Below, piece by piece: positions 8,845 through 16,434 of a DNA stretch of 64,000 nucleotides (positions within the stretch are counted from its first letter, which is position 1; every line of letters begins with the position of its first letter). The DNA comes from Bacteroidales bacterium. GTDB taxonomy: Bacteria > Bacteroidota > Bacteroidia > Bacteroidales > UBA932. Made by a program: the position numbers and the translations under genes. The stretch lies in the NCBI GenBank assembly GCA_017473705.1, contig JAFUJQ010000037.1, positions 1-64,000 on the forward strand. Direction: 5' to 3'. Below the pieces are notes generated by a model. It did no database searches. It was not told the origin of the DNA and was given only the letters and a program-made list of their open reading frames with translations.

Positions 8845-8870
8845 TTGGCAAATTTAACTATTTTTGCCAA
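8845..8870. promoter_or_regulatory. Palindromic divergent promoter of fba and gmk
   Basis: Two full -7 boxes lie back to back. TAAATTTG on the minus strand (8849-8856) points to fba and TATTTTTG on the plus strand (8859-8866) points to gmk, with only two bases between them. Together they form an inverted repeat, TTGGCAAA (8845-8852) and TTTGCCAA (8863-8870). The two promoters probably cannot be occupied at once. Confidence 0.65.
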
Positions 8871-8911
8871 ATATTGAAAAATTATCTGAAACATTGGAAA
8901 AATTGTCAACG

Positions 8912-9481
8912 ATGAACAATAAGGTTATAATATTCTCAGCTCCTTCAGGAGCCGGCAAAAGCACGATTGTAAACCATCTTCTCGGCCTCCGCAAAGACCT
9001 CGAATTCTCCATTTCAGCGACTTCAAGGGCACCACGCGGCACTGAGCAGCATGGTGTAGAATATTATTTCTTCTCCGCCGACGAGTTCAGACAGATGATC
9101 GCAGAGGATAAGTTCGTCGAATATGAGGAAGTCTATGCGGGATCGTTCTACGGCACACTGAAGTCAGAGGTGGAACGCATCTGGGCGAAGGGCCATGCCA
9201 TCGTGTTTGACATCGATGTCCAGGGAGGAGTCAACCTCAAGAGGATATTCGGCGAGCAGGCTCTCTCGGTGTTCATCCAGGCTCCTTCTGTGGAAGTGCT
9301 TCGCGAAAGGCTCGTCGGACGCGGCACCGACACTGAGGAAGCGATAGAAAGACGCGTGGCGAAGGCAGCGTCCGAGATGGAGTTCGCAGCAGGCAAGTTT
9401 GACTATGTGCTTATCAATGACGACCTTGCAAAGGCCAAGGCGGAGGCAGAGGGACTTATTGATGCTTTCCTGAAGAAATAG
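8912..9481 (+). CDS. gmk: Guanylate kinase
   Basis: Phosphorylates GMP to GDP with ATP; an essential cytoplasmic nucleotide kinase of 189 residues. The P-loop is SAPSGAGKST (about 8-17). The GMP-binding region includes SRAPRGTEQHGVEYYF and EYEEVYAGSFYGT, and DIDVQGG follows. The start is the ATG at 8912: a TTG at 8864 would add 16 residues, but it lies inside the -7 box and so cannot be on the transcript. This gives a leader of about 40 nt. nadD follows after a 21-bp gap made of a dispersed repeat. Confidence 0.96.
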   Translation: MNNKVIIFSAPSGAGKSTIVNHLLGLRKDLEFSISATSRAPRGTEQHGVEYYFFSADEFRQMIAEDKFVEYEEVYAGSFYGTLKSEVERIWAKGHAIVFDIDVQGGVNLKRIFGEQALSVFIQAPSVEVLRERLVGRGTDTEEAIERRVAKAASEMEFAAGKFDYVLINDDLAKAKAEAEGLIDAFLKK

Positions 9482-9510
9482 AGATTCCTCGACAAGCTCG
9501 GAATGACAGG
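9482..9510. repeat. Dispersed palindromic repeat, copy 3, overlapping the nadD start
   Basis: AGATTCCTCGACAAGCTCGG followed by AATGACAGG fills the whole gap between gmk and nadD. The ATG in its conserved AATGAC tail is the nadD start codon. The arms can form a bulged hairpin just before the start. Confidence 0.6.
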
Positions 9511-10069
9511 CAGACACATAGCAGTATACAGCGGATCATTCAATCCCCTTCACATCGGCCATCTTGCCATCATGAAGCATATGACCGAGGAAGCGGGATT
9601 TGATTATGTATACCTGATAGTATCTCCAAAGAATCCGCTGAAGGACGGCATCAGCGGGGCGACAGGTCCGGAGCGTTACGAGGCAGCCGTCAAGGCCGTA
9701 TGCAGACATCCGGAACTGAAAGTATGGGTGGACGACATAGAGCTGCATATGCCTGCACCGCATTACACCATACGCACATTGGACGCGTTGAAAGAACGGG
9801 AACCCGGGAACCGGTTCACCCTCATAATGGGCGCGGACAATCTGGCCATCATCCGCAAATGGCGAGACTACAGGCGCATCCTGCTGGAATACGGAGTCGC
9901 TGTATTCCCACGCACAGGACATGATCTTGAATCTATTACGAAGAATCTTCTCGCAGAAGATCCTTCGTATGACATCACCCCTCTTGAAGCAGAAATGGTC
10001 GACATTTCGTCGACCATCATCCGTGAAGCCCTGGCTGCAGGCGAAGACGCCTCGCAGTGGCTTATGTAA
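9503..10069 (+). CDS. nadD: Nicotinate-nucleotide adenylyltransferase
   Basis: Adenylates nicotinic acid mononucleotide to deamido-NAD in NAD synthesis (188 residues, cytoplasmic). Nucleotidyltransferase motifs are SGSFNPLHIGH near the N-terminus (the GxFxPxHxGH signature), the family-typical TIRTLDAL and IMGADNL with IRKWRDY, and the C-terminal ISSTIIREAL. The start ATG is the only sensible one, because the nucleotide-binding strand begins seven residues later. It sits in the tail of a dispersed repeat. The stop codon directly abuts that of the convergent SulP gene, with no bases between them. Confidence 0.95.
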   Translation: MTGRHIAVYSGSFNPLHIGHLAIMKHMTEEAGFDYVYLIVSPKNPLKDGISGATGPERYEAAVKAVCRHPELKVWVDDIELHMPAPHYTIRTLDALKEREPGNRFTLIMGADNLAIIRKWRDYRRILLEYGVAVFPRTGHDLESITKNLLAEDPSYDITPLEAEMVDISSTIIREALAAGEDASQWLM

Positions 10070-11779
10070 TTATTCTGACACCAGGGTTCTGGCTTTGTCG
10101 AGGGCTGGGACAATGTGTGGGAAGATGTTCTCTGCCCCTATTTCCTTGTCCACACCGAACTTCTCAAGGGATGCCTGCACCTTTTCCGTAACACCCGAAA
10201 GGATTACTGTCACTCCCCTCTTGCGGGTACGCTCGCAGAGGTTGCGGAGGTTGTTTATACCTGTCGAGTCGATGAACGGTACGCGTCGCATTCTGATGAT
10301 ACGCACCTTCGTTCCTGACTTCTTCAGTTTCTCAAGCTCCTCAAAGCGGCTTGCAAGACCGAAGAAGAAAGGTCCGTCGATCTCATAGACCTCAACTCCA
10401 GCAGGGATGTCAAGGCGGTCTGTGTCCTCCATTGCAGCCTTCTCCGGATCCTCTGTCGCAGCCACCTGGCCGTCAACAACGACATTGATATGGGACGTCT
10501 GCATCACACGGCGCACGAACAGCACGATGGCAAGCACTACTCCCACCTCTATGGCAACAGTAAGGTCCACGATGACTGTAAGGAAGAATGTGATCAGGAG
10601 GACAGCGACGTCAGACTTGTCTCCACGGAGCAGATATTTGAATGTTCTCCATTCACTCATGTTATATGCCACCTGCACAAGGATAGCCGCAAGGCATGAA
10701 AGCGGAATATACACTGCATATGGCATCAGGAACAGGTATATGAGCAGAAGGACCGCCGCATGGATAAGTCCTGTCACCGGGCTCTTTCCACCGTTGTTGA
10801 TGCTGGCCATTGTTCTGGCAAGAGCACCTGTAGCAGGAATACCGCCGAAAAGTGGAGTCACGATATTAGCTATGCCCTGTCCTATGAGCTCTGTATTCGC
10901 ATTATGCTGCTTTCCTGTCGCACCGTCTGCGACCATGGCAGCCAGAAGCGACTCTATGGCACAGAGGATGGCGATTGTGAAAGCCGGTGAAACAAGTCCC
11001 TTGATGGTCTCGTAGTCGAACTCAGGAGCTACAGGCTTCGGCATCGGAAGTCCGTTCGCAAGCTCAGGGAACTTTGAACCGATGGTAGCGAACTCAATAC
11101 CGGCGAACTTGCTCAGAAGCACTGACACAACTGTTCCGAATATAAGAGCGATAAGCGATCCCGGCACCTTCTTGGTCACCTTGCTCCAGCTGAAGCAGAT
11201 CACGAGGCAGAGCATGCTCATGGCAAACTCTATCCAGTTGATGCTGCCTATATTCTGGAAGTAGCACCCCCACTGAGGGATGAATCCCGCAGGGACCTGA
11301 AGGTCAAGAGGAAGGCCGAAGAAGTCCTTCATCTGGGTAGAGAAGATGGTCAGGGCGATACCGCTGGTGAATCCCACTACGATAGGATATGGAATGAACT
11401 TGAATATCGCTCCCATCTTGCACACTCCCATGATGACAAGGAACACACCCGCCATGATGGTCGCTATGATGAGGCCCTGCATTCCATACTGGCCTACAAT
11501 GCCCGCGACGATTACGATGAATGCTCCGGTCGGACCTCCGATGAGGAAGTTCGATCCTCCGAAGAATGAAATGAGGAAACCCGCAACGATGGCGGTAATG
11601 AGACCCTGCTGAGGGGTTACGCCGCTGGCGATACCGAAGGCGATCGCCAAAGGCAGGGCTATGATGCCGACGATGATGCCGGCGATCAGGTCAGATGTGA
11701 ATGTCTTGCTGTTGTACTGACCTTTCTTGAACAGCCCGAAAAGTTTGGGCTGGAATACTTCTTTCAGGTTAATGTTCAT
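10070..11779 (-). CDS. SulP family anion transporter with STAS domain
   Basis: A 569-residue inner-membrane transporter of the SulP (SLC26) family, which moves sulfate, bicarbonate or dicarboxylates. The N-terminal half (about 20-430) is strongly hydrophobic with many membrane spans, and includes the family stretch GGPTGAFIVIVAGI. The C-terminal STAS domain (about 455-560) carries FIDSTGINNL. The substrate cannot be decided: no sulfate assimilation or carbonic anhydrase gene adjoins it. Convergent with nadD and divergent from nothing; the upstream gene is the co-oriented DUF4861 gene, 41 bp away across a dispersed repeat. Confidence 0.92.
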   Translation of the reverse strand: MNINLKEVFQPKLFGLFKKGQYNSKTFTSDLIAGIIVGIIALPLAIAFGIASGVTPQQGLITAIVAGFLISFFGGSNFLIGGPTGAFIVIVAGIVGQYGMQGLIIATIMAGVFLVIMGVCKMGAIFKFIPYPIVVGFTSGIALTIFSTQMKDFFGLPLDLQVPAGFIPQWGCYFQNIGSINWIEFAMSMLCLVICFSWSKVTKKVPGSLIALIFGTVVSVLLSKFAGIEFATIGSKFPELANGLPMPKPVAPEFDYETIKGLVSPAFTIAILCAIESLLAAMVADGATGKQHNANTELIGQGIANIVTPLFGGIPATGALARTMASINNGGKSPVTGLIHAAVLLLIYLFLMPYAVYIPLSCLAAILVQVAYNMSEWRTFKYLLRGDKSDVAVLLITFFLTVIVDLTVAIEVGVVLAIVLFVRRVMQTSHINVVVDGQVAATEDPEKAAMEDTDRLDIPAGVEVYEIDGPFFFGLASRFEELEKLKKSGTKVRIIRMRRVPFIDSTGINNLRNLCERTRKRGVTVILSGVTEKVQASLEKFGVDKEIGAENIFPHIVPALDKARTLVSE

Positions 11780-11793
11780 ACACTACTTAATTT

Positions 11794-11820
11794 AGATTCC
11801 CGATCAGGTCGGGAATGACG
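11794..11820. repeat. Dispersed palindromic repeat, copy 4
   Basis: AGATTCCCGATCAGGTCGGG followed by AATGACG: arms TTCCCGA and TCGGGAA with loop TCAGG. It lies between the SulP and DUF4861 genes and ends right at the DUF4861 stop codon. Confidence 0.6.
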
Positions 11821-12675
11821 TCAACGTTCCATATATGATTCAAAGCGCTTGGCGCTGTTGAGTTCCGCTTCCTTGACAGAGGCCGACACCACTTTTGTCG
11901 ACACCTTGGAAGCAGGCTTGGATATTATCCTCACCATGTTTTCTGTCTTCTCCAGGACTGGGAAGGTCTTAGCTGAGAAGAACATTCCGGCTCCGATAGG
12001 GAAAGGCGTTTCGGTCTTCTTGACCGGATGCGGTCCCCATACGCTGATGTATTCTTCTCCATAAGTCACCTTCTGTCCCTCATGGAAATTGATTCCAGTC
12101 AGGAACTGGACCTTCTTTCCAGAGAGTTCGGTCGCAGTCACGACAGCTATGCGGGTCTTCGCTCCAACATCGACTCTGATGGATATGTCCACCAGATCGT
12201 CCTTATATGCAACTCCATATGCAATGACCTCGGCATATGAGCCCTTCTTGGTGTCACCGACCCTGGCTGTGCGTCCCTTCGTCGCCTCAAGCTTGACCTC
12301 CTTCTCACCATCCCATAAGGCTATGCCTCCCATGCCTACGGTCTTGCCGGCGATATATCCGTCCGCTCCCACTGAGAGGGTGTCCTGCTGGCCCTTTGTC
12401 GGATACCACAGATACTTCATCAGCTCCATTCCACGTCCTGTCTTGGAATATACGTCTATGGCTCCTGTGTCGTTGAAGTAGACACGGAGTGCCATATGAC
12501 TGTTCTCAACAGCCGGACCATGATGTCCTACCTTATTATATTGGTTGCCGGTCTCCGACACGATCTCGGACACCTGAAGCGAATCAGCACGCCAGAAAAG
12601 GCTCTTGGCCGTCTGCGCTCCGGCCTGGAGCGAGGCGATGGCGAATAATGCGATTAAGGTCAGAATCTTTTTCAT
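11821..12675 (-). CDS. DUF4861 family protein, secreted
   Basis: A 284-residue exported protein with a signal peptide (MKKILTLIALFAIASLQAGA). The body (FWRADSLQVSEIVSETGNQY, PAVENSHMALRVYFND, GIALWDGEK, SVWGPHPV) resembles DUF4861, a family common in polysaccharide utilisation loci and often near pectin genes, though its activity is undefined. The start at 12675 was chosen because the longer frame upstream lies inside rsmD. It is separated from the rsmD stop by one base, so it is probably co-transcribed with it. It appears short for the family and ends next to a repeat, so a C-terminal shortening is possible. Confidence 0.75.
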   Translation of the reverse strand: MKKILTLIALFAIASLQAGAQTAKSLFWRADSLQVSEIVSETGNQYNKVGHHGPAVENSHMALRVYFNDTGAIDVYSKTGRGMELMKYLWYPTKGQQDTLSVGADGYIAGKTVGMGGIALWDGEKEVKLEATKGRTARVGDTKKGSYAEVIAYGVAYKDDLVDISIRVDVGAKTRIAVVTATELSGKKVQFLTGINFHEGQKVTYGEEYISVWGPHPVKKTETPFPIGAGMFFSAKTFPVLEKTENMVRIISKPASKVSTKVVSASVKEAELNSAKRFESYMER

Positions 12676-12676
12676 A

Positions 12677-13222
12677 TCACTGTTCTGTCGGCTTCTCAAA
12701 GAATGAGAAATGTACATTGCCGTATTTTCTTTCCTTCTTGAAATATGGGTGAGACTCGAAATTGTATTCTTCCGGATGCTCAAGGATGAAATAGGCCCCC
12801 GGATGCAGGATGTCCTTAGAAAAGACCTTGTCGGGAATCGTCGCAAGGTCCTCGAGAGCATATGGAGGATCAGCGAAGATTATATCGAACTTCTCCCTGC
12901 AGATCTCCAGAAACTCAAAGACATTGTGTCTCACAACGGTAAGGTTGTCCATTCCGAACTTCGCAGCCTGAGACTTGATGAAATTGGAATGAAGCGGCGC
13001 CATTTCCACACAATAGACCATTGACGCACCTCGTGAGGCGAACTCGAAAGATATGCCGCCGGTCCCTCCGAAAAGGTCAAGCACCTTCAGTCCCTCCATC
13101 TCATATTCATTGTTGAGAATATTGAAAAGGCCTTCCTTGGCAAAGTCCGTTGTGGGACGCGCCTTATACCCTTGTGGCGGCACTATGCTCTTGCCGCGAT
13201 ATTTTCCTCCGATGATCCTCAT
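12677..13222 (-). CDS. rsmD: 16S rRNA (guanine966-N2)-methyltransferase
   Basis: Methylates G966 of 16S rRNA during small-subunit assembly (181 residues). It opens MRIIGGKYRGKSI, then RPTTDFAKEGLFNIL, the SAM-binding motif LDLFGGTGGISFE (about 48-60), the acidic end of strand 2 in YCVEMA, and the catalytic FADPPY (about 115-120). Second gene of a tight operon (DUF3822, rsmD, DUF4861), with gaps of one or two bases. Confidence 0.93.
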   Translation of the reverse strand: MRIIGGKYRGKSIVPPQGYKARPTTDFAKEGLFNILNNEYEMEGLKVLDLFGGTGGISFEFASRGASMVYCVEMAPLHSNFIKSQAAKFGMDNLTVVRHNVFEFLEICREKFDIIFADPPYALEDLATIPDKVFSKDILHPGAYFILEHPEEYNFESHPYFKKERKYGNVHFSFFEKPTEQ

Positions 13223-13224
13223 TC

Positions 13225-13911
13225 CTATAGATGTTCTACGCTTCTGAAATATCGGTATAATGAGAGTTCCTGATCTTCAGTCAGCGGGGTCCTGAAGCAT
13301 ATCGTTGATATCTCAGGATTGAGCTGCAGCTTCTTCATGGCAAGGAATATGAAATATTCTGCCGTTGTGAAATCCGGAGCCTGGTATGTATTGCAGAGAA
13401 GGAGACTCTTGCCCTGCGCTATGGCCAGATATAGATTTCCGTCCATATATGAAGCCAGAATCTTGTTATATTCCGGGATCTCCTGAAGCTGGTTCAACAT
13501 ATAATAGATTTCAGGAAGAGGTCTGGACTTTGTCCCGTCTGCACAAAGGACAGTCTCACCGATCACCCTCGCCAATGTGCCACCGACTGATGCCGAATAC
13601 GTCAGGACAGCCGCAAACTGCGGCACCTCCACATAGTCCACGACATCATCATCCTCCACGTGAACGACCTCGGACAGAATCTGACGCGACATTTCCGGTG
13701 TGTGGAAATGGGCAGGCACCAAAGTAAACTTAGGAGTGAACACAGACACCGAAACTTCATCATATCTTTTCTGAAGCTCCGGTGTAGTAAATATGCACTC
13801 CGCATTCATCCATCCAGAAGAATGCCCTGCACCATCGGACTGTATCTTAAAAGAATATCCACTCAAGCCGACTTGAATGGATATCCTGTCTTTCTTATCT
13901 ATCATAGTCAT
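13225..13911 (-). CDS. DUF3822 family protein
   Basis: A 228-residue cytoplasmic protein without signal peptide, recognised as DUF3822, a Bacteroidota family often encoded just upstream of rsmD. The fold of the family resembles actin/hexokinase-like ATPase domains, but no function is known. The start could be the ATG at 13911 (MTMIDKK) or at 13905 (MIDKK). Longer frames run into the upstream gene and were rejected. Two bases separate it from rsmD. Confidence 0.8.
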   Translation of the reverse strand: MTMIDKKDRISIQVGLSGYSFKIQSDGAGHSSGWMNAECIFTTPELQKRYDEVSVSVFTPKFTLVPAHFHTPEMSRQILSEVVHVEDDDVVDYVEVPQFAAVLTYSASVGGTLARVIGETVLCADGTKSRPLPEIYYMLNQLQEIPEYNKILASYMDGNLYLAIAQGKSLLLCNTYQAPDFTTAEYFIFLAMKKLQLNPEISTICFRTPLTEDQELSLYRYFRSVEHL

Positions 13912-13915
13912 CTGA

Positions 13916-14620
13916 CTACTCCCAGTTTCCGGCGTTGTTGTTAGGCTGTGTGATGCTGCCGACCTGAAGTCCCTTGTAACGTCCCTGATCCTCTCTCTCA
14001 GCATCAAGATTGATCCTGAGCTGATTGTTAAGACCCTTGAGGAGAGACCTGAAAGGCATTGAAGCCTCGAACAGAGGAACATTCACACCTGACACCTTCT
14101 TGATAGTCGACTCCATGATCACTGAGTCTCCGCTGAAAGGAATGAATGCGAGAGAGTCAACGCAGAAGTCTGTGCGATTTGTGAAGAGAGTGTCCTTCAC
14201 TGGAATCTCGCTTGTCACCTCGAATACAAGGTTCTGCTCACCTGCCTGATAGAGCTCATAGAGCTTCTGGTTGAGCTTCTCCTTCTTGAGACCTGGATAT
14301 TTTCTCTTGATCTTGTCAGTGTTTGCCATTGCAAGAGAGTCATCCTTTGAACCCACCTGAAGGACGATCTGCATCTTTCCTTCGTTGTAGAACATCTTGA
14401 GTGAGTCGATTGTAGAAGCGTAACGAGCATTTACGTTCTTGAATGCCACCTGGAGCTCACGGATATCCTTAAGTCTCTGGATAGCAACGCTTTCGCGATA
14501 TTCTCTGTGCTTCTTGAACTGCACTGGCTCGCTGATGCTCTTCACGTTAAGATAAACAAGTCCTGCGATACAAACAGGGAGAATAAGGTAAGTGAAAACC
14601 TTTTTGATAATTGTGCTCAT
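13916..14620 (-). CDS. Conserved membrane-anchored protein of unknown function
   Basis: A 234-residue protein with one N-terminal membrane segment (about 8-27, VFTYLILPVCIAGLVYL). A charged region likely to form a coiled coil follows (about 35-75), then a mixed domain that would face the periplasm. No family was identified with certainty; it looks like one of the conserved Bacteroidota proteins that travel with DUF3822 and rsmD. It is the first gene of that operon, with a TAnnTTTG box 38 bp upstream. Confidence 0.75.
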   Translation of the reverse strand: MSTIIKKVFTYLILPVCIAGLVYLNVKSISEPVQFKKHREYRESVAIQRLKDIRELQVAFKNVNARYASTIDSLKMFYNEGKMQIVLQVGSKDDSLAMANTDKIKRKYPGLKKEKLNQKLYELYQAGEQNLVFEVTSEIPVKDTLFTNRTDFCVDSLAFIPFSGDSVIMESTIKKVSGVNVPLFEASMPFRSLLKGLNNQLRINLDAEREDQGRYKGLQVGSITQPNNNAGNWE

Positions 14621-14657
14621 TATTTTGATGTTTTTATTTTCTTTTCAAAATGCCGGA

Positions 14658-14665
14658 CAAAGTTA
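14658..14665 (-). promoter_or_regulatory. -7 box of the DUF3822-rsmD operon
   Basis: TAACTTTG on the minus strand, a full TAnnTTTG match. A TTG lies 20 bp upstream (14686-14688), close to the expected -33 spacing. Confidence 0.55.
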
Positions 14666-14698
14666 GGAAATTCATTTATGAAATGCAATATAATTTTG

Positions 14699-14706
14699 TA
14701 ATTTTG
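14699..14706 (+). promoter_or_regulatory. -7 box of the DHH phosphoesterase operon
   Basis: TAATTTTG, followed by C, matches TAnnTTTG. It ends 24 bp before the ATG at 14731. Confidence 0.55.
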
Positions 14707-14730
14707 CACCTCGTAAAGTCATACGGAAAC

Positions 14731-15774
14731 ATGAAAGACATCAACAGGAGCAATATACAGGCTTTAGCCGGACTGCTGGAGGCAGCAGAGCATCCGGTGA
14801 TCGTCACACACGCAAAGCCGGACGGCGATGCACTTGGCAGCGCCGTGGCGATGTATCATTTTCTCGGACTGCTTGGCAAGGAAGACAGAAAGATCGTGCT
14901 CAACGACAGATGCCCCGGATATCTCCGTTATCTTGAAGATACCGTAGACACGCAAGACCTTGTAATTCACGAAGACACGCCTTCTGACGCCGAAAATGCA
15001 ATCGCTGACGGAGACCTCATACTCTGCCTCGACTTCCACGCATTTCACAGGACCAGGAACCTCGAAGGCTTCCTCGCATCTTCAAAGGCGAAGAAGATAC
15101 TGGTAGACCACCACCTGGATCCCGACAGGAGCATATACGAAGTATCATTCTCGGAAACGGCAGTCTCGTCCGCCAGCGAGCTTCTGTACTGGATCCTGAT
15201 GGCGACACCGCAGATCGATTCCGACGCCGGCAAGCTTCCGAAGGACTGCGCGACAGCGCTGATGACAGGAATGACGACGGACACGAACAACTTCAACAAT
15301 TCCGTATATCCCACCACCCTGATAATGGCATCACGATTGCTCGAAGCAGGAGTGGACCGCGACTTCATCCTCCGGAAGATAAACCAGGAGCACTCCGAGA
15401 ACAGGCTCAGACTTAAAGGATTCATGCTCAAGGACCTCCTCAAGATCACCGATGACGGCGTCGCCTTCATGATTCTTGACAAGGAAGCACAGCTTCACTA
15501 CAATATGCAGGAGGGTGACACAGAGGGATTTGTGAATGAGCCGCTGAGCATCGCCAAGGTCAGGATGAGCATCTTTGCCAGAGAGGACAAGGGGGAGGTC
15601 AGGATCTCCATCAGGTCCAAGAATGGCACGTCTGCGAACAGATGCGCAAGGCTGTTCTTCGACGGAGGCGGACATGAGAACGCGGCCGGAGGCAAGCTTC
15701 TCATTCCGATAGGCGAAGTCGAGGAGTACATCAGAAAGAACACACATATCTATATGACAGAATATGAGAAGTAA
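14731..15774 (+). CDS. DHH/DHHA1 family phosphoesterase (NrnA-like)
   Basis: A 347-residue phosphoesterase of the NrnA type, which degrades short oligoribonucleotides and/or dephosphorylates phosphoadenosine phosphate with Mn2+. Motifs are HAKPDGDALGSA (about 24-35), LDFH, the DHH-type motif LVDHHLD, and the DHHA1 glycine motif FFDGGGHENAAGG near the C-terminus. The start at 14731 follows the -7 box; a longer frame from 14650 would begin upstream of the promoter. It overlaps the next gene by 11 bp. Confidence 0.9.
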   Translation: MKDINRSNIQALAGLLEAAEHPVIVTHAKPDGDALGSAVAMYHFLGLLGKEDRKIVLNDRCPGYLRYLEDTVDTQDLVIHEDTPSDAENAIADGDLILCLDFHAFHRTRNLEGFLASSKAKKILVDHHLDPDRSIYEVSFSETAVSSASELLYWILMATPQIDSDAGKLPKDCATALMTGMTTDTNNFNNSVYPTTLIMASRLLEAGVDRDFILRKINQEHSENRLRLKGFMLKDLLKITDDGVAFMILDKEAQLHYNMQEGDTEGFVNEPLSIAKVRMSIFAREDKGEVRISIRSKNGTSANRCARLFFDGGGHENAAGGKLLIPIGEVEEYIRKNTHIYMTEYEK

Positions 15775-16381
15775 GATTTTTGCGGCATTAGTCCTCTGCA
15801 TGGCTTTGAGCGCATGCGTGAAGGAGAAGCTGGAGACCATATATTCAAAGCAGGAGACACAGATCGACACATATCTCAACAAGGCCCGCGTCGTGACACG
15901 GGACTCCATCCAGATCGTGATCACACCAAACAAGGACAACCCAGAGGTCAACGACACGACCAGGAAGACAGTCCAGTGGAAGGACACGCTTGACATTCAG
16001 TACAACAAAGGTGCGGCAAGACTGATAAAGACCCCTGGCGAAGGAGAGCCTTTAGGCGAGAACGGAGCCGTATCGTTCTATTATGCAGGCTACATATTCA
16101 CGTCAAGTCCTTCAACCATCTTCGCGACAAACCATCAGGAAACAGCCCAGCAGACCAAATTCATAACCACAGACCCTGACTACGAAATATTCGAGGCAGA
16201 CATGAGGAGCACTGAGTTTCTCGAAGGCATACGCAACGGTCTCATCGGAGTAAGGGCCGGAGAGGAATGCGAGATAGTGTTTTCCGGGAAATACGGCTTC
16301 GGCAAAGAAGTCTTTGGCATAATTCCTGCTAATTCAGCACTGCTCTTTAAAATTTGGGTGGTCGGAGTCTCGAACGAGTAG
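15764..16381 (+). CDS. FKBP-type peptidyl-prolyl isomerase lipoprotein
   Basis: A 205-residue lipoprotein (lipobox LSAC, Cys18) with a C-terminal FKBP-like domain (about 100-205: VSFYYAGYIF, then FLEGIRNGLIGVRAGEECEIVFSGKYGFG and IPANSALLFKI). FKBP domains isomerise prolyl bonds or act as chaperones in the envelope. Aromatic active-site residues are only partly conserved, so enzyme activity is uncertain. It starts inside the 3' end of the DHH gene (translational coupling) and precedes a second FKBP lipoprotein. Confidence 0.82.
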   Translation: MRSKIFAALVLCMALSACVKEKLETIYSKQETQIDTYLNKARVVTRDSIQIVITPNKDNPEVNDTTRKTVQWKDTLDIQYNKGAARLIKTPGEGEPLGENGAVSFYYAGYIFTSSPSTIFATNHQETAQQTKFITTDPDYEIFEADMRSTEFLEGIRNGLIGVRAGEECEIVFSGKYGFGKEVFGIIPANSALLFKIWVVGVSNE

Positions 16382-16400
16382 GGTCTCCAAGTATTTTTAT

Positions 16401-16408
16401 TATCTTTG
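16401..16408 (+). promoter_or_regulatory. -7 box of the second FKBP lipoprotein
   Basis: TATCTTTG, followed by C, is a full TAnnTTTG match 26 bp before the ATG at 16435. It suggests an internal promoter for the downstream half of this gene run. Confidence 0.55.
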
Positions 16409-16434
16409 CAGATTCAAACTTATCACAATAGAAG

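Noticed and set aside
8864-8911. TTG start that would lengthen gmk by 16 residues
   Set aside because: The codon lies within the -7 promoter box, and guanylate kinase normally begins just before its P-loop, as at 8912.
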